Shown: one piece after another, positions 1 through 6,962 of the stretch
Layout: every line of letters begins with the position of its first letter
Numbering within the stretch: the first letter of the stretch is position 1
Origin: Deltaproteobacteria bacterium
GTDB lineage: Bacteria > Desulfobacterota > Syntrophia > Syntrophales > UBA5619
Assembly (NCBI GenBank): GCA_021372695.1
Contig: JAJFTY010000105.1
Span: 1-16,194, forward strand
Direction of reading: 5' to 3'
Length of the DNA: 16,194 nucleotides
Notes under the pieces: generated by a model
Seen by the model: the letters and a program-made list of their open reading frames with translations, nothing else
Database searches by the model: none
Told to the model about the DNA's origin: nothing
Made by a program: the position numbers and the translations under genes

Positions 1-1
1 G

Positions 2-724
2 GGAATCGCCGTCAGCACAGCAACCGACGTTGCCAAGGGTGCCGCGAGCGTCGTCCTGACCGAACCGGGACTGACGAACATCGTGACTCTCATCGAACAG
101 GGTCGGACGATCTACCAGCGTATCCTGACCTGGATCATCAACAAGATCAGCCGAACGATTCTGAAGGCGTCCTTCGTGGCCATTGCTTTCGTGGTGACCG
201 GAAAGTTCGTCGTCTCTGCTTTTGCGATGCTGCTCTTGGTCTTCATGACGGATTTCGCCAAGATCGCCCTTGCCACCGACCTGGTGCGGCCGTCCAGGAA
301 GCCGGAGACCTGGAACATTGGGGGCTTCATTGTCGTGTCCGTGGTGCTGGGCGTCGCGATGGTCGCGGAGTCGCTTCTCCTTCTGTACGTCGGCTGGTCG
401 CGTTTCGGCCTGGCGGAAAACGACAATGCCCTTTACACCTTCAGCTTCCTCACCCTGCTCTACATGGCCGCCTTTTCTATCGTGTCTGCGAGAGAGCGAG
501 ATTGGTTTTGGAGGACCAGGCCGAGCAAGACCCTCGTGGCGGCCCTCACGGCGGATGCGCTTGTGGGCACTGTCCTGACGCTCGTTGGCCTTCCTGGCCT
601 CCTGCCGCTGCTCTGGTGGCAAACGCTCGAAATTTTTGCCTATGCGATGGTCTCATGCCTTGTCGTGAACGACGCCCTGAAGGTCGCGATGATCAGACGA
701 CTCGTTCCAAGTGCCGCGGCATAG
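2..724 (+). CDS. Proton-efflux-type (P3A-like) P-type ATPase, C-terminal part, 5' end outside window
   Basis: The reading frame is open from the left edge, so this is the last ~240 residues of a longer protein. It begins with the end of the phosphorylation-domain hinge: GIAVSTATDVAKGAASVVLT is the segment that follows the GDGVND motif in P-type ATPases. About six hydrophobic membrane segments follow. The stretch TDFAKIALATDLVRPSRKP and a nearby Trp-Asn resemble plasma-membrane proton-efflux (P3A) pumps rather than heavy-metal pumps. In that family ATP hydrolysis exports H+ across the inner membrane. A GTG at 83 is internal and not a start. The phosphorylated Asp and the N-terminal half cannot be seen, so the ion specificity is inferred. 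The next gene follows on the same strand after 178 nt. Confidence 0.88.
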   Translation, partial: GIAVSTATDVAKGAASVVLTEPGLTNIVTLIEQGRTIYQRILTWIINKISRTILKASFVAIAFVVTGKFVVSAFAMLLLVFMTDFAKIALATDLVRPSRKPETWNIGGFIVVSVVLGVAMVAESLLLLYVGWSRFGLAENDNALYTFSFLTLLYMAAFSIVSARERDWFWRTRPSKTLVAALTADALVGTVLTLVGLPGLLPLLWWQTLEIFAYAMVSCLVVNDALKVAMIRRLVPSAAA

Positions 725-902
725 ATTGCCGGTGGATGGGCCCGGCCGGAGAACGTCAATCGAGGAGCGTGCTTGTTTGCCACGGTTAACGGCGAGAGAA
801 AGACCGATGGGAAAAGGAAGCTCGGAACATACTGGATGTCCGGACTCCTCGGGCCGGCGATCCTGGTACCCGTTGCCTTGTTTGCAACACATTGGAGGAA
901 CC

Positions 903-1505
903 ATGCAGGGACAAACCATCAGAGACATCATCAGTGCTGTGCCGGACTCCATACTGCGGATGTCGCGGAGTCCGTTGAATTACTGGGCTGAATTCGGCCT
1001 CGATATCCCGTTAGGTGCCGTGCTGGTCTTCGAAGGCCTGCGGCACCATGATATCCATCCCGCCGAAGTATTCCTGACCATCCTGATTGGCCTGTTCTTA
1101 TTCAGTTATTTCGAGTACGCTGTTCACCGCTGGCTGTTCCACGGCTCGATCCGGATCATCGTGCGGGGCCACGCCCTGCACCACCAGAATCCGCAGGGCT
1201 ATGACGCGCTTCCCTTCTTTCTGCCCGCCCTGGTGATCCTGGGACTGACGGGAATTTTCGTTTCGATGATGCCCGCGAGTTACGCATTTCTGTTATCAGG
1301 CACCATGGCCTTCGGCTATGTAACCTATGGGTTGAGCCACTTCAGCATTCACCACGCCCGTTTTCGCCAACCCCTGGCCCGACGTTGGGCGGCCAACCAT
1401 CTCATCCACCACTACCACCCCGAAAGCAACTTCGGTGTCACCACGCCGCTGTGGGACAGATCACTTGGCACGCGGTATCTTGTTCCGGATCACAAAAGGA
1501 GTTAG
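903..1505 (+). CDS. Fatty acid hydroxylase / sterol desaturase-family membrane protein
   Basis: A 200-residue membrane protein with the histidine boxes of the fatty acid hydroxylase superfamily, a non-haem di-iron family that hydroxylates or desaturates lipid substrates. Visible boxes are HRWLFH (residues 75-80), HALHH (90-94), SHFSIHH (145-151) and NHLIHHYH (165-172), followed by a typical FGVTTPLWDRSLGT end (177-190). Hydrophobic segments lie around 35-70 and 104-140. I chose ATG 903 because GGAGG lies 5 nt upstream; the same frame is open back to 711, but that extension is charged and has no good start. At 200 residues it is compact for the family. The substrate is unknown. Placement behind a proton ATPase suggests membrane-lipid adaptation, but this is only inference. 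Confidence 0.9.
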   Translation: MQGQTIRDIISAVPDSILRMSRSPLNYWAEFGLDIPLGAVLVFEGLRHHDIHPAEVFLTILIGLFLFSYFEYAVHRWLFHGSIRIIVRGHALHHQNPQGYDALPFFLPALVILGLTGIFVSMMPASYAFLLSGTMAFGYVTYGLSHFSIHHARFRQPLARRWAANHLIHHYHPESNFGVTTPLWDRSLGTRYLVPDHKRS

Positions 1506-1582
1506 GCATGGATCATCCTGATCCAAACGCAATCCATACCATCGCCGTTCTTTAGTCGGGATTACGTCCAGGAGAAAACCCT

Positions 1583-2278
1583 ATGGCAGAGCCGCTCAAA
1601 CCGCCTTATCTACAAAAGGGCGAAACGCGGGGCGACTATCAGGTTTGGATAGTCGATGGCGCGTACGTCCGCGGGCACATCGACGAGGAGTTCACGAATT
1701 TCGGTCAACACTACCGGTATCCGTACATCCCTGAGAAGGAATTCTGGATTGACAGGGAAGCCGAGCACGATGAGCACACATTCTTCATCGATCACCTGCT
1801 GGTCGAGCATGACCTCATGGCGAAAGGCGCAACATACGGCGATGCAATCACGCAGGCCGACCGGGTTGAGCGCAGAGAAAGGCGACGAGTCGGGGACGTC
1901 CGGAAGGTAACGCATCAGGGGAAAGAGCTTCCTGACGCGAGCACCGTGCACGAGCACCTTTGGAAGAAGCTGGAGAACGGAGTCAGTGTATGGATTGTGA
2001 ATGGCCGACTGGTGCGAAGCGCGTTCGATATTGACTTCACGGCCGGCGGCCATGACCATGTTTATGAATTCGTTCCTGCGGGCGAGGTCTGGATCGATGA
2101 CGCGATTGAGGAGAAGGAACGGGGGGTTGTGCTGCTGCACGAGTTGCACGAACGGAATCGCATGGCAGACGGGTTGCCATACAGCAAAGCACACACCGAG
2201 TCCAGCCGCCTGGAATTCCGGTGCCGCCACCATCCTGATGAACTGCATGATGCATTAACGGCCGAGGGCTGGGCATGA
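1583..2278 (+). CDS. Unrecognised protein with two copies of a ~75-residue unit
   Basis: A 231-residue soluble, acidic and His-rich protein with no signal peptide or membrane segment. I do not recognise a characterised family. Residues 20-97 and 135-212 are clearly related copies. Both run VWIV(D/N)G, a VR pair, an acidic-FT segment, a short aromatic stretch with a Pro, an E-x-W-I-D-like motif, an His/Glu-rich helix (HLLVEHDLMAKG in copy 1, HELHERNRMADG in copy 2), then a Tyr-x-x-Ala-type ending. The H-E-x-x-E-style helix with M-x-x-G and Y-x-x-A resembles short hypothetical proteins in bacteria and phages. It could bind a metal, but no catalytic function can be claimed. ATG 1583 has AGGAG 9 nt upstream. 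It lies 77 nt after the hydroxylase gene and could share its transcript. Confidence 0.82.
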   Translation: MAEPLKPPYLQKGETRGDYQVWIVDGAYVRGHIDEEFTNFGQHYRYPYIPEKEFWIDREAEHDEHTFFIDHLLVEHDLMAKGATYGDAITQADRVERRERRRVGDVRKVTHQGKELPDASTVHEHLWKKLENGVSVWIVNGRLVRSAFDIDFTAGGHDHVYEFVPAGEVWIDDAIEEKERGVVLLHELHERNRMADGLPYSKAHTESSRLEFRCRHHPDELHDALTAEGWA

Positions 2279-2351
2279 GAAGGAAAATGAAATTTATGAT
2301 GGAGGTTCAGAGGATTCGAAACGCGGGAAAGTTCATTACTGCGAACAGGTG

Positions 2352-2963
2352 CTAAAATAAAATCTGCTCTATCCCGATTCCGATCAGTAAAATGCCCCCG
2401 GCGATTGCCGCCTTGTTAGATATTTTCCGTGTGGTAAAGAATTCGGCGGCCCGATTCCCCACTGAAAGGGCAATGAAACTCAATACAGCGGATAACAGCC
2501 CTATAAGAAATGAGTTCAAGCCGATCATTCCAGCGCTCAACCCTCCCCCAACATTATTTATTGACAGCGCAATGCCGAGGAGAGTCGCCTCTTTAAAATC
2601 CAGATGTCTCAGCTTATTTTTCTCCGCATCTACCGGCGTCCCCAAAAGGTGACAAATACGTTTCCATCTTTTCAGAAAGAGCACTTCACCACAATTATCT
2701 CCCATATACTGCTCCAGAATCATCTTGGAGCCCATGGCCGTAAGAAGCACCATGGCAATCATGGAAGACATCTTCCCAAATGATCCTGAAATCATGGTTC
2801 CGGCAAAAGCTGAAAGAAAAGAAATGACAAAAGTAATCAGGGAAATCCAGAGATTGATGGAGATGGTTATTTTTATGCCCCTGATACTATAAGCGATTCT
2901 GGCTCCGATATTGTCGAAGTTGTTTGTTAAAGCAATGAGAAACGCGTATAGAAAATGCCGCAA
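2352..2963 (-). CDS. YtaF/MntP-like (DUF204-type) polytopic membrane protein
   Basis: A protein of ~203 residues with five to six hydrophobic segments and an internal two-fold pattern. The first half has LTNNFDNIGARIAYSIRGIK and the second has LSINNVGGGLSAGMIGLN. This paired Asn-(Asn/Asp)-x-G pattern is typical of the YtaF branch of the MntP/DUF204 superfamily. MntP itself is a manganese exporter; YtaF proteins are named from Bacillus sporulation annotation and their substrate is not established. I prefer TTG 2963, which has GGAGG 8 nt upstream. The ATG at 2978 overlaps that Shine-Dalgarno sequence and has none of its own, but would add only five residues. The gene and its upstream region look less GC-rich than the neighbours, which may reflect separate ancestry. 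It is convergent with the preceding gene. Confidence 0.85.
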   Translation of the reverse strand: MRHFLYAFLIALTNNFDNIGARIAYSIRGIKITISINLWISLITFVISFLSAFAGTMISGSFGKMSSMIAMVLLTAMGSKMILEQYMGDNCGEVLFLKRWKRICHLLGTPVDAEKNKLRHLDFKEATLLGIALSINNVGGGLSAGMIGLNSFLIGLLSAVLSFIALSVGNRAAEFFTTRKISNKAAIAGGILLIGIGIEQILF

Positions 2964-3036
2964 TGTACAGGCCTCCATAAGAGCGTCAGCGAGAGCGGAC
3001 CTCCCGGCGGAGATGCGATATGTTTTTAACGTACTA

Positions 3037-3065
3037 TTTTTAGTGAACTATCAGACCGGAGGCAA
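3037..3065 (-). promoter_or_regulatory. Candidate sigma-70-type promoter for the YtaF-like gene
   Basis: On the minus strand TTGCCT (3065-3060) and TAAAAA (3042-3037) are separated by exactly 17 nt. This is about 70 nt upstream of the YtaF-like start, in AT-rich intergenic DNA. Each box matches consensus at about four of six positions, so this is a plausible but unproven promoter. I saw no match to the yybP-ykoY manganese riboswitch in the leader. Confidence 0.3.
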
Positions 3066-3190
3066 TGATAATAAAACGGATGGGACTTGGGGAGTAAAAG
3101 CTACATGTCATCTCAAGAAAGCCTTGGCTGATTTCAAATGGATAGCGCAATGGGCCTGTACCGATCGCTGCCGGCCTCACTGTGACGCCA

Positions 3191-3230
3191 GGCGCCGGGT
3201 TGACGGAAGGCTTCCCGTCAACCCGGCGCC
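3191..3230 (-). terminator. Strong hairpin just after the HtrA gene, no U-tract
   Basis: GGCGCCGGGTTGACGG (3191-3206) and CCGTCAACCCGGCGCC (3215-3230) are perfect 16-bp arms around an 8-nt loop. The hairpin begins 13 nt beyond the HtrA stop codon. Neither side has a T-run, so it is not a textbook intrinsic terminator. It may stabilise the 3' end of the htrA message or block read-through. Confidence 0.5.
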
Positions 3231-3243
3231 AAAGCGCCTCTTC

Positions 3244-4707
3244 TTACCTGGGTGTCACAGCGGCAAACAGCGTGTTCTGACCTCTCTGGACCAGCAACAG
3301 CAGCCCGTCATCCTTGGCTTTCTCCGCGATCTTCGCGAACTCGTCCACATCCCTGACGGGTTTTCTGTTGACTGTCTGGATGACATCCCCGGCCTGGATC
3401 CCGGCTTCCGCCGCCGGACTCCCGGGCTCGACCGCGGTCACGACCACCCCTGTCCCTTTCTTCAGGCCGAGCTCCCGGGCGATCTGCGGCGTGAGATTCT
3501 GAAGCGTAAGCCCGAGGGAAGGATGGACAGGGCTCTTCGCCGCCGCGGTGTTCTCCTCCTCCATTTCGCCGACCTTTGCCTGGCGTTCGATCTCCTTCCC
3601 GTCCCGGAGCAGCTTCACCGTGACGCTCTTTCCTACCGGCGTCGCGGCGACGATCCGGGGAAGATCCTTCGAATCGCCTACCGCATGGCCATCGAAGTTC
3701 ACGATGACATCCCCCTGCTCGAACCCCGCCTTGTCGGCCGGCCCGTCCGGAACCACCTGGGAAACCAGGGCGCCTTTGCTTTCCTTGAGCCCGAGCGACT
3801 TGGCCAGTTCCGGGGTCACATCCTGGATGTTCACACCCAGCAATCCCCGGGTGACGTGTCCCCGCTTCTGGAGCTGGGGCGCAACCTCCTTGGCCATGTT
3901 GATCGGGATGGCAAACCCGATCCCTTGGCCGGAGGCGATGATGGCGGTGTTGATGCCCACGACCTCCCCTTGCAGGTTGATCAGGGGGCCGCCGCTGTTG
4001 CCGGGATTGATGGAGGCGTCCGTCTGGATGAAGTTATCATAGGGGCCGGAGCCGATCACCCGTCCCTTGGCGCTGACGATTCCCGCGGTCACCGTCTGCT
4101 CCAGTCCGAAGGGACTTCCGACCGCCACCACCCAGTTGCCGACCTTGAGGTCATCAGAATTTCCCAGTTTGAGCGGTTGAAGATCCGAATCCCCCGTGAT
4201 TTTGACAAGGGCCAGATCGGTCTTGGGATCCCGGCCCACGATTTTCCCGTCGAATTCTTTCCCGCCGGCCAGCTTCACCTTGATCTGGTCTGCGTCCTCG
4301 ACCACATGGTTGTTGGTCAGGATATACCCCTCCTTGCTCATGACGAACCCGGAGCCCACCCCCTGCTGTCTCCTGTCGGGGGCGTTGTTACCGTGGCCTC
4401 CGAAAGGACCGAAGAAATCCCCGAAGGGACTGCCCTCCCCGAAAAGGTTTCCCCCGCCGAATCTTTCGAATCCGGCGTTCTTCACCTTTTTGCTGACCTG
4501 AATGTTGACCACGCCGTTCTTCACCTGTTCGGCCAGGTCGCTGAAATTGCCCGGCACCATGGGAGATCCGGCGGAAACCGCTGCCGTTGCGGCGGCTGGC
4601 GCCTCTGTGTTTTTAGCGGTCGCGGTCATCCCGTACCCGAATCCCGCGACTGCGCCTGCCAGAAGCAGGGCAGCCAGTACGATCTTCAAATTTCTTCGCG
4701 GTCTCAT
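3244..4707 (-). CDS. degP: Do/DegP-family periplasmic serine endoprotease (HtrA), two PDZ domains
   Basis: A 487-residue envelope protease and chaperone that degrades misfolded periplasmic proteins. Residues 1-30 form a signal peptide or anchor (MRPRRNLKIVLAALLLAGAV). A Gly/Phe-rich linker (83-104) precedes the trypsin-like domain. The catalytic triad is visible as His134 in TNNHVVEDA, Asp164 in DPKTDLALVKI and Ser238 in GNSGGPL. PDZ1 spans about 287-375 and PDZ2 about 396-475, which is the DegP/DegQ layout, and the length is normal. The open frame extends upstream to 5616, but ATG 4707 is chosen because it starts the signal peptide and has AGGAGG 7 nt upstream. The gene stands alone on the minus strand. 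The nearest minus-strand genes upstream are the two-component pair, beyond an AT-rich stretch. Confidence 0.96.
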   Translation of the reverse strand: MRPRRNLKIVLAALLLAGAVAGFGYGMTATAKNTEAPAAATAAVSAGSPMVPGNFSDLAEQVKNGVVNIQVSKKVKNAGFERFGGGNLFGEGSPFGDFFGPFGGHGNNAPDRRQQGVGSGFVMSKEGYILTNNHVVEDADQIKVKLAGGKEFDGKIVGRDPKTDLALVKITGDSDLQPLKLGNSDDLKVGNWVVAVGSPFGLEQTVTAGIVSAKGRVIGSGPYDNFIQTDASINPGNSGGPLINLQGEVVGINTAIIASGQGIGFAIPINMAKEVAPQLQKRGHVTRGLLGVNIQDVTPELAKSLGLKESKGALVSQVVPDGPADKAGFEQGDVIVNFDGHAVGDSKDLPRIVAATPVGKSVTVKLLRDGKEIERQAKVGEMEEENTAAAKSPVHPSLGLTLQNLTPQIARELGLKKGTGVVVTAVEPGSPAAEAGIQAGDVIQTVNRKPVRDVDEFAKIAEKAKDDGLLLLVQRGQNTLFAAVTPR

Positions 4708-5107
4708 AATTCTTTCCTCCTGTTTGCGATCATGGGCTGATAGGAGCCCTCTTTCGAAACCAGTATAAGGATCGAACTTAACCGGAGGATGATCGGAAGA
4801 TGACCGTTTGGTCATGTTGGAGAGGTGCGTGGCCGCTTCTGTGTCTCGACCACCTCCCCAGTTTTTTTCTTGATCTTCCCAAGCCTTGCGTGTATCTTCT
4901 GCCGTCACAGGCACTCGCGCTTTCCACTTTTCCGCTGTTTGGCTGCTCCATCGATCCTCGTTTTTGCCGTTCATCCCCGGCCCGGGTTGGGCCGTCGCAG
5001 ATACATTGCAGCATTGAGAGGCCGCGGGCGCCTCACCGGCCCCCGCAGACAAGTCCCTGTTTCCCGGTCGAGATCGCCTGGAAGAAGCAGGAACGGAGTG
5101 TGCTGAC
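4708..5107. other. Intergenic region upstream of htrA, no convincing gene
   Basis: This stretch holds no reading frame that I recognise. On the minus strand the htrA frame stays open, and an ATG at 4974 would give a hydrophilic Lys/Glu/Trp-rich peptide running into HtrA. It lacks a clear Shine-Dalgarno sequence and would bury the signal peptide, so I do not call it. A perfect inverted repeat, ATGACC-GTTT-GGTCAT, sits at 4800-4815, about 95 nt upstream of the htrA start. It could be a regulator site. The htrA promoter is presumably here, but I see no strong paired -35/-10 match. Confidence 0.45.
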
Positions 5108-5340
5108 CAAGTGACGCCAGTACCGGGACAGGGAGGCCACGCCAAGGAACAGGAAACCGGCGCCCCGGCGCGGATAAGGACCAAGCTGAGGAGGCCCTCG
5201 ACGAAGGGATCGGCAACGGGGCGAGCAAGATCGACGACATCGATTTTTCTTCCTCCACCGAGGCGGACCGGGCCATGTTGATCGAGGCGATGAACTCCCC
5301 GAAGGATGCCCTGAACGAGGCGATTCCCCAGGCGGTGTAG
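5108..5340 (+). pseudogene. Possible remnant of an acidic protein C-terminus
   Basis: An open stretch ending in TAG at 5338-5340 reads like the tail of a real protein: KDQAEEALDEGIGNGASKID, then IDFSSSTEADRAM and EAMNSPKDALNEAIPQAV. The codon use is GC-rich and coding-like. There is no start codon with a ribosome site, and the N-terminal third looks more natural in another frame (GTG 5111, TPVPGQGGHAKEQETGAP). That suggests one or more frameshifts. I cannot assign a family. A 27-codon ORF at 5359-5442 follows but is too short to call. Confidence 0.3.
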
Positions 5341-5530
5341 AACCAGAAAAAGCCGATATGAATCGGAAGGATCTGAGGAGAAAAGAGAAGCTGAAAATGA
5401 TCGGATCAATCGGTAGACTCTTAATGAGATCGTATATCTAAGTCGTATAAACGCGTTAATAATGCTTCGCGATGGAGCAGCTTCGGAAGCGTCCGACATG
5501 CGGGAGGGAATATGAATTGGCTGACAAATA

Positions 5531-5562
5531 CCCCGTTTCTTAGAAAAGAGCGGGGTTTTTTT
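5531..5562 (+). terminator. Rho-independent terminator
   Basis: CCCCG and CGGGG form the outer stem, and TTCTT pairs with AAGAG inside it. A one-base bulge interrupts the stem and AGAA forms the loop. TTTTTTT follows directly. This is a well-formed intrinsic terminator for plus-strand transcription. The only plus-strand candidates upstream are the remnant at 5108-5340 or an unrecognised small RNA. Confidence 0.75.
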
Positions 5563-5640
5563 ATTGCGGAGCGGTACACCGGGCGGTGTTTTATGCCGAT
5601 CCGTATAACATGCCAAAATAAAAAAACTGTGAGGGGAAAA

Positions 5641-6171
5641 ATGAAAATTTTAAAGCAATTGATTATAGTTTCAATTTTTGCATTCTTTTTGTTAAGTTGT
5701 AGAAGTTTATTCAAAGAAAGTGCGTATAGTCCTGTCAATGTCGATTTTTCCAAATACGATAATATCCATGTTGATTGGGTTGATTTAATCGAAAAAGATT
5801 GGCGAATGCACGGCTATAGTAATGAAGATGAATGGAAAAATGACATTGAATATCTAAATCTAAACTTTCAGAAGTACCTCGAGGAATACTATCTTATTGG
5901 CAAAAAACTAACATTTTCAAATAATAAGAATTTCGCGGATTACCCAATACAAGGTTTGCTAATAAAATTTGGTGATGTATTTATTGACTATAGCCACTAT
6001 CAACTATACTTATCAATTAAATTTGTTGATTTAAAAACAAACCAGACACTATTGGAGTTGGAAAGACGAGCTTATTTCGGCAACCAATGGGGATTTGCAG
6101 GATTTCTACACTATTCTCTTTATGAGGTTTCAAAACAGTTATCATGGGTAATCATGAAAATAAAATATTAA
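5641..6171 (+). CDS. Small predicted lipoprotein of unknown function
   Basis: A 176-residue protein with a lipoprotein signal peptide: MKILKQLIIVSIFAFFLLSC, with the lipobox LLSC and the lipidated Cys at residue 20. The mature part is rich in Tyr, Asn, Asp and Lys and has no recognised motif. ATG 5641 is chosen because GAGGGG precedes it by 5 nt and the signal peptide starts there; the frame is open back to 5512. The gene is much more AT-rich than its neighbours and lies directly after a terminator, so it is probably its own unit. Composition suggests horizontal acquisition. It is probably anchored in the inner or outer membrane; Asp does not occupy position +2, where Arg is found instead, so outer-membrane sorting is likelier. 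Confidence 0.75.
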   Translation: MKILKQLIIVSIFAFFLLSCRSLFKESAYSPVNVDFSKYDNIHVDWVDLIEKDWRMHGYSNEDEWKNDIEYLNLNFQKYLEEYYLIGKKLTFSNNKNFADYPIQGLLIKFGDVFIDYSHYQLYLSIKFVDLKTNQTLLELERRAYFGNQWGFAGFLHYSLYEVSKQLSWVIMKIKY

Positions 6172-6330
6172 AACTTAATAAAATAAAGCGTTTTTGCTGA
6201 AAATATGATTACCGAACAAGCCGCTAGAGCCACTCGCAACGCCAGGCTGGCTGAGTTACATACCTTCGTGTCATCATTTCTTTTGAGTCCAAGGTTGCCA
6301 TAAATCCGCCAGACCCTTATTGTGGCCGTT

Positions 6331-6785
6331 ATGCTCAAGGACGACGTACTCAATGAAGCAATTCCGATCTTAGAACAAGAAAAAAACATAGGAATGCTTG
6401 GAGCTGGGCCTATAATATATATGGTCGCTTAGAATATACCTTCCCTAAAAATAATGATATCAATCATGCAAATGCAATTGCTTATTTTGAAAAGTCAATT
6501 GTATACTTGGAAAGATTCTTCGATGCAGGTAAACCCGACAAGGACGATAAATATTATAGAATTTACCATCAATGCGCTACAAATAGCGCGTTCTGCTTAG
6601 GGGAGCTTTATCGTCCGTCGAATGAGGAACTTTCGTGTAAATACTTTGACAAAAGTGTTGAATATTACAGGAAACAGCTTGAGTTATCGCCAGATGCTAA
6701 GATCATTGCGGTAGGGTTTAAGAGTTTTGAAGAGTCGATAATAAAAAACAAAGAAAAATCGAATTGTGAAAAATATCAAAAGTGA
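6331..6785 (+). pseudogene. Frameshifted TPR/helical-repeat-like gene remnant
   Basis: Two frames join into one sensible protein. From ATG 6331 the frame reads MLKDDVLNEAIPILEQEK. After the A7 run at 6380-6386 the sense continues in another frame as RNAWSWAYNIYGRLEY, then a long helical stretch including ANAIAYFEKSIVYLERFFD and YFDKSVEYYRKQLELSPDA, to a stop at 6783-6785. Adding one A to the run would restore a continuous frame. The paired 'A-x-x-Y-F-E/D-K-S-(I/V)-x-Y' segments look like tetratricopeptide repeats. The start lacks a ribosome site and an in-frame stop lies at 6301, so the 5' end is also damaged or missing. The base composition is AT-rich, like the lipoprotein gene. A C-terminal fragment could still be made from TTG 6507. 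Confidence 0.55.
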
Positions 6786-6847
6786 TCTAACCCTTAGTGC
6801 ACAGGACGCTCATTCCTCGCGCCCGCGCCAACGGGGCCGCGTCTGTC

Positions 6848-6931
6848 GCCGCGTGCCGCCGCCTGCGGCGGACGAACACGCGGCTTGAGCGGACGGTTCT
6901 CCGAAGACAAGTTTTCGTCCGCCTGCCGCTC
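6848..6931. repeat. GC-rich intergenic double hairpin between the sensor kinase and the AT-rich island
   Basis: GCCGCGTG (6848-6855) pairs with CACGCGGC (6877-6884) and encloses CCGCCGC-CT-GCGGCGG (6856-6871). Immediately after, TGAGCGG (6886-6892) pairs with CCGCTCA (6926-6932). These inverted repeats lie 3' of the sensor kinase gene, which ends at 6963 on the minus strand. They may act as a transcript end or be a dispersed intergenic palindrome. No T-run is present. Confidence 0.45.
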
Positions 6932-6962
6932 AGCCGAGGACCCGTTCTAAACCAGATGAGCC

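Noticed and set aside
773..991. 72-codon ORF with one hydrophobic segment (GLLGPAILVPVALFATHWR) before the hydroxylase
   Set aside because: It looks somewhat like a small membrane protein, but starts at TTG without a ribosome site and runs into the hydroxylase gene in another frame. Not enough to call.
1610..2248. 212-codon minus-strand ORF across the duplicated protein
   Set aside because: The plus-strand frame has a ribosome site and a convincing internal repeat; the antisense frame has neither.
2979..3190. Possible yybP-ykoY manganese riboswitch upstream of the YtaF-like gene
   Set aside because: I looked because MntP-type genes can carry one, but the conserved core sequences are not visible.
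2911..4740. 609-codon plus-strand ORF antisense to htrA
   Set aside because: It mirrors the complete, motif-rich HtrA gene on the minus strand. Its own translation is Arg/His/Pro-rich with no domain, typical of a shadow frame in GC-rich DNA.
4708..5616. N-terminal extension of the HtrA frame by 303 codons
   Set aside because: It has no signal or domain, and would bury the obvious signal peptide beginning at 4707, which has its own strong ribosome site.
6205..6303. 32-codon ORF between the lipoprotein and the TPR-like remnant
   Set aside because: No ribosome site, no recognisable motif; may be part of the damaged 5' end of the next gene.
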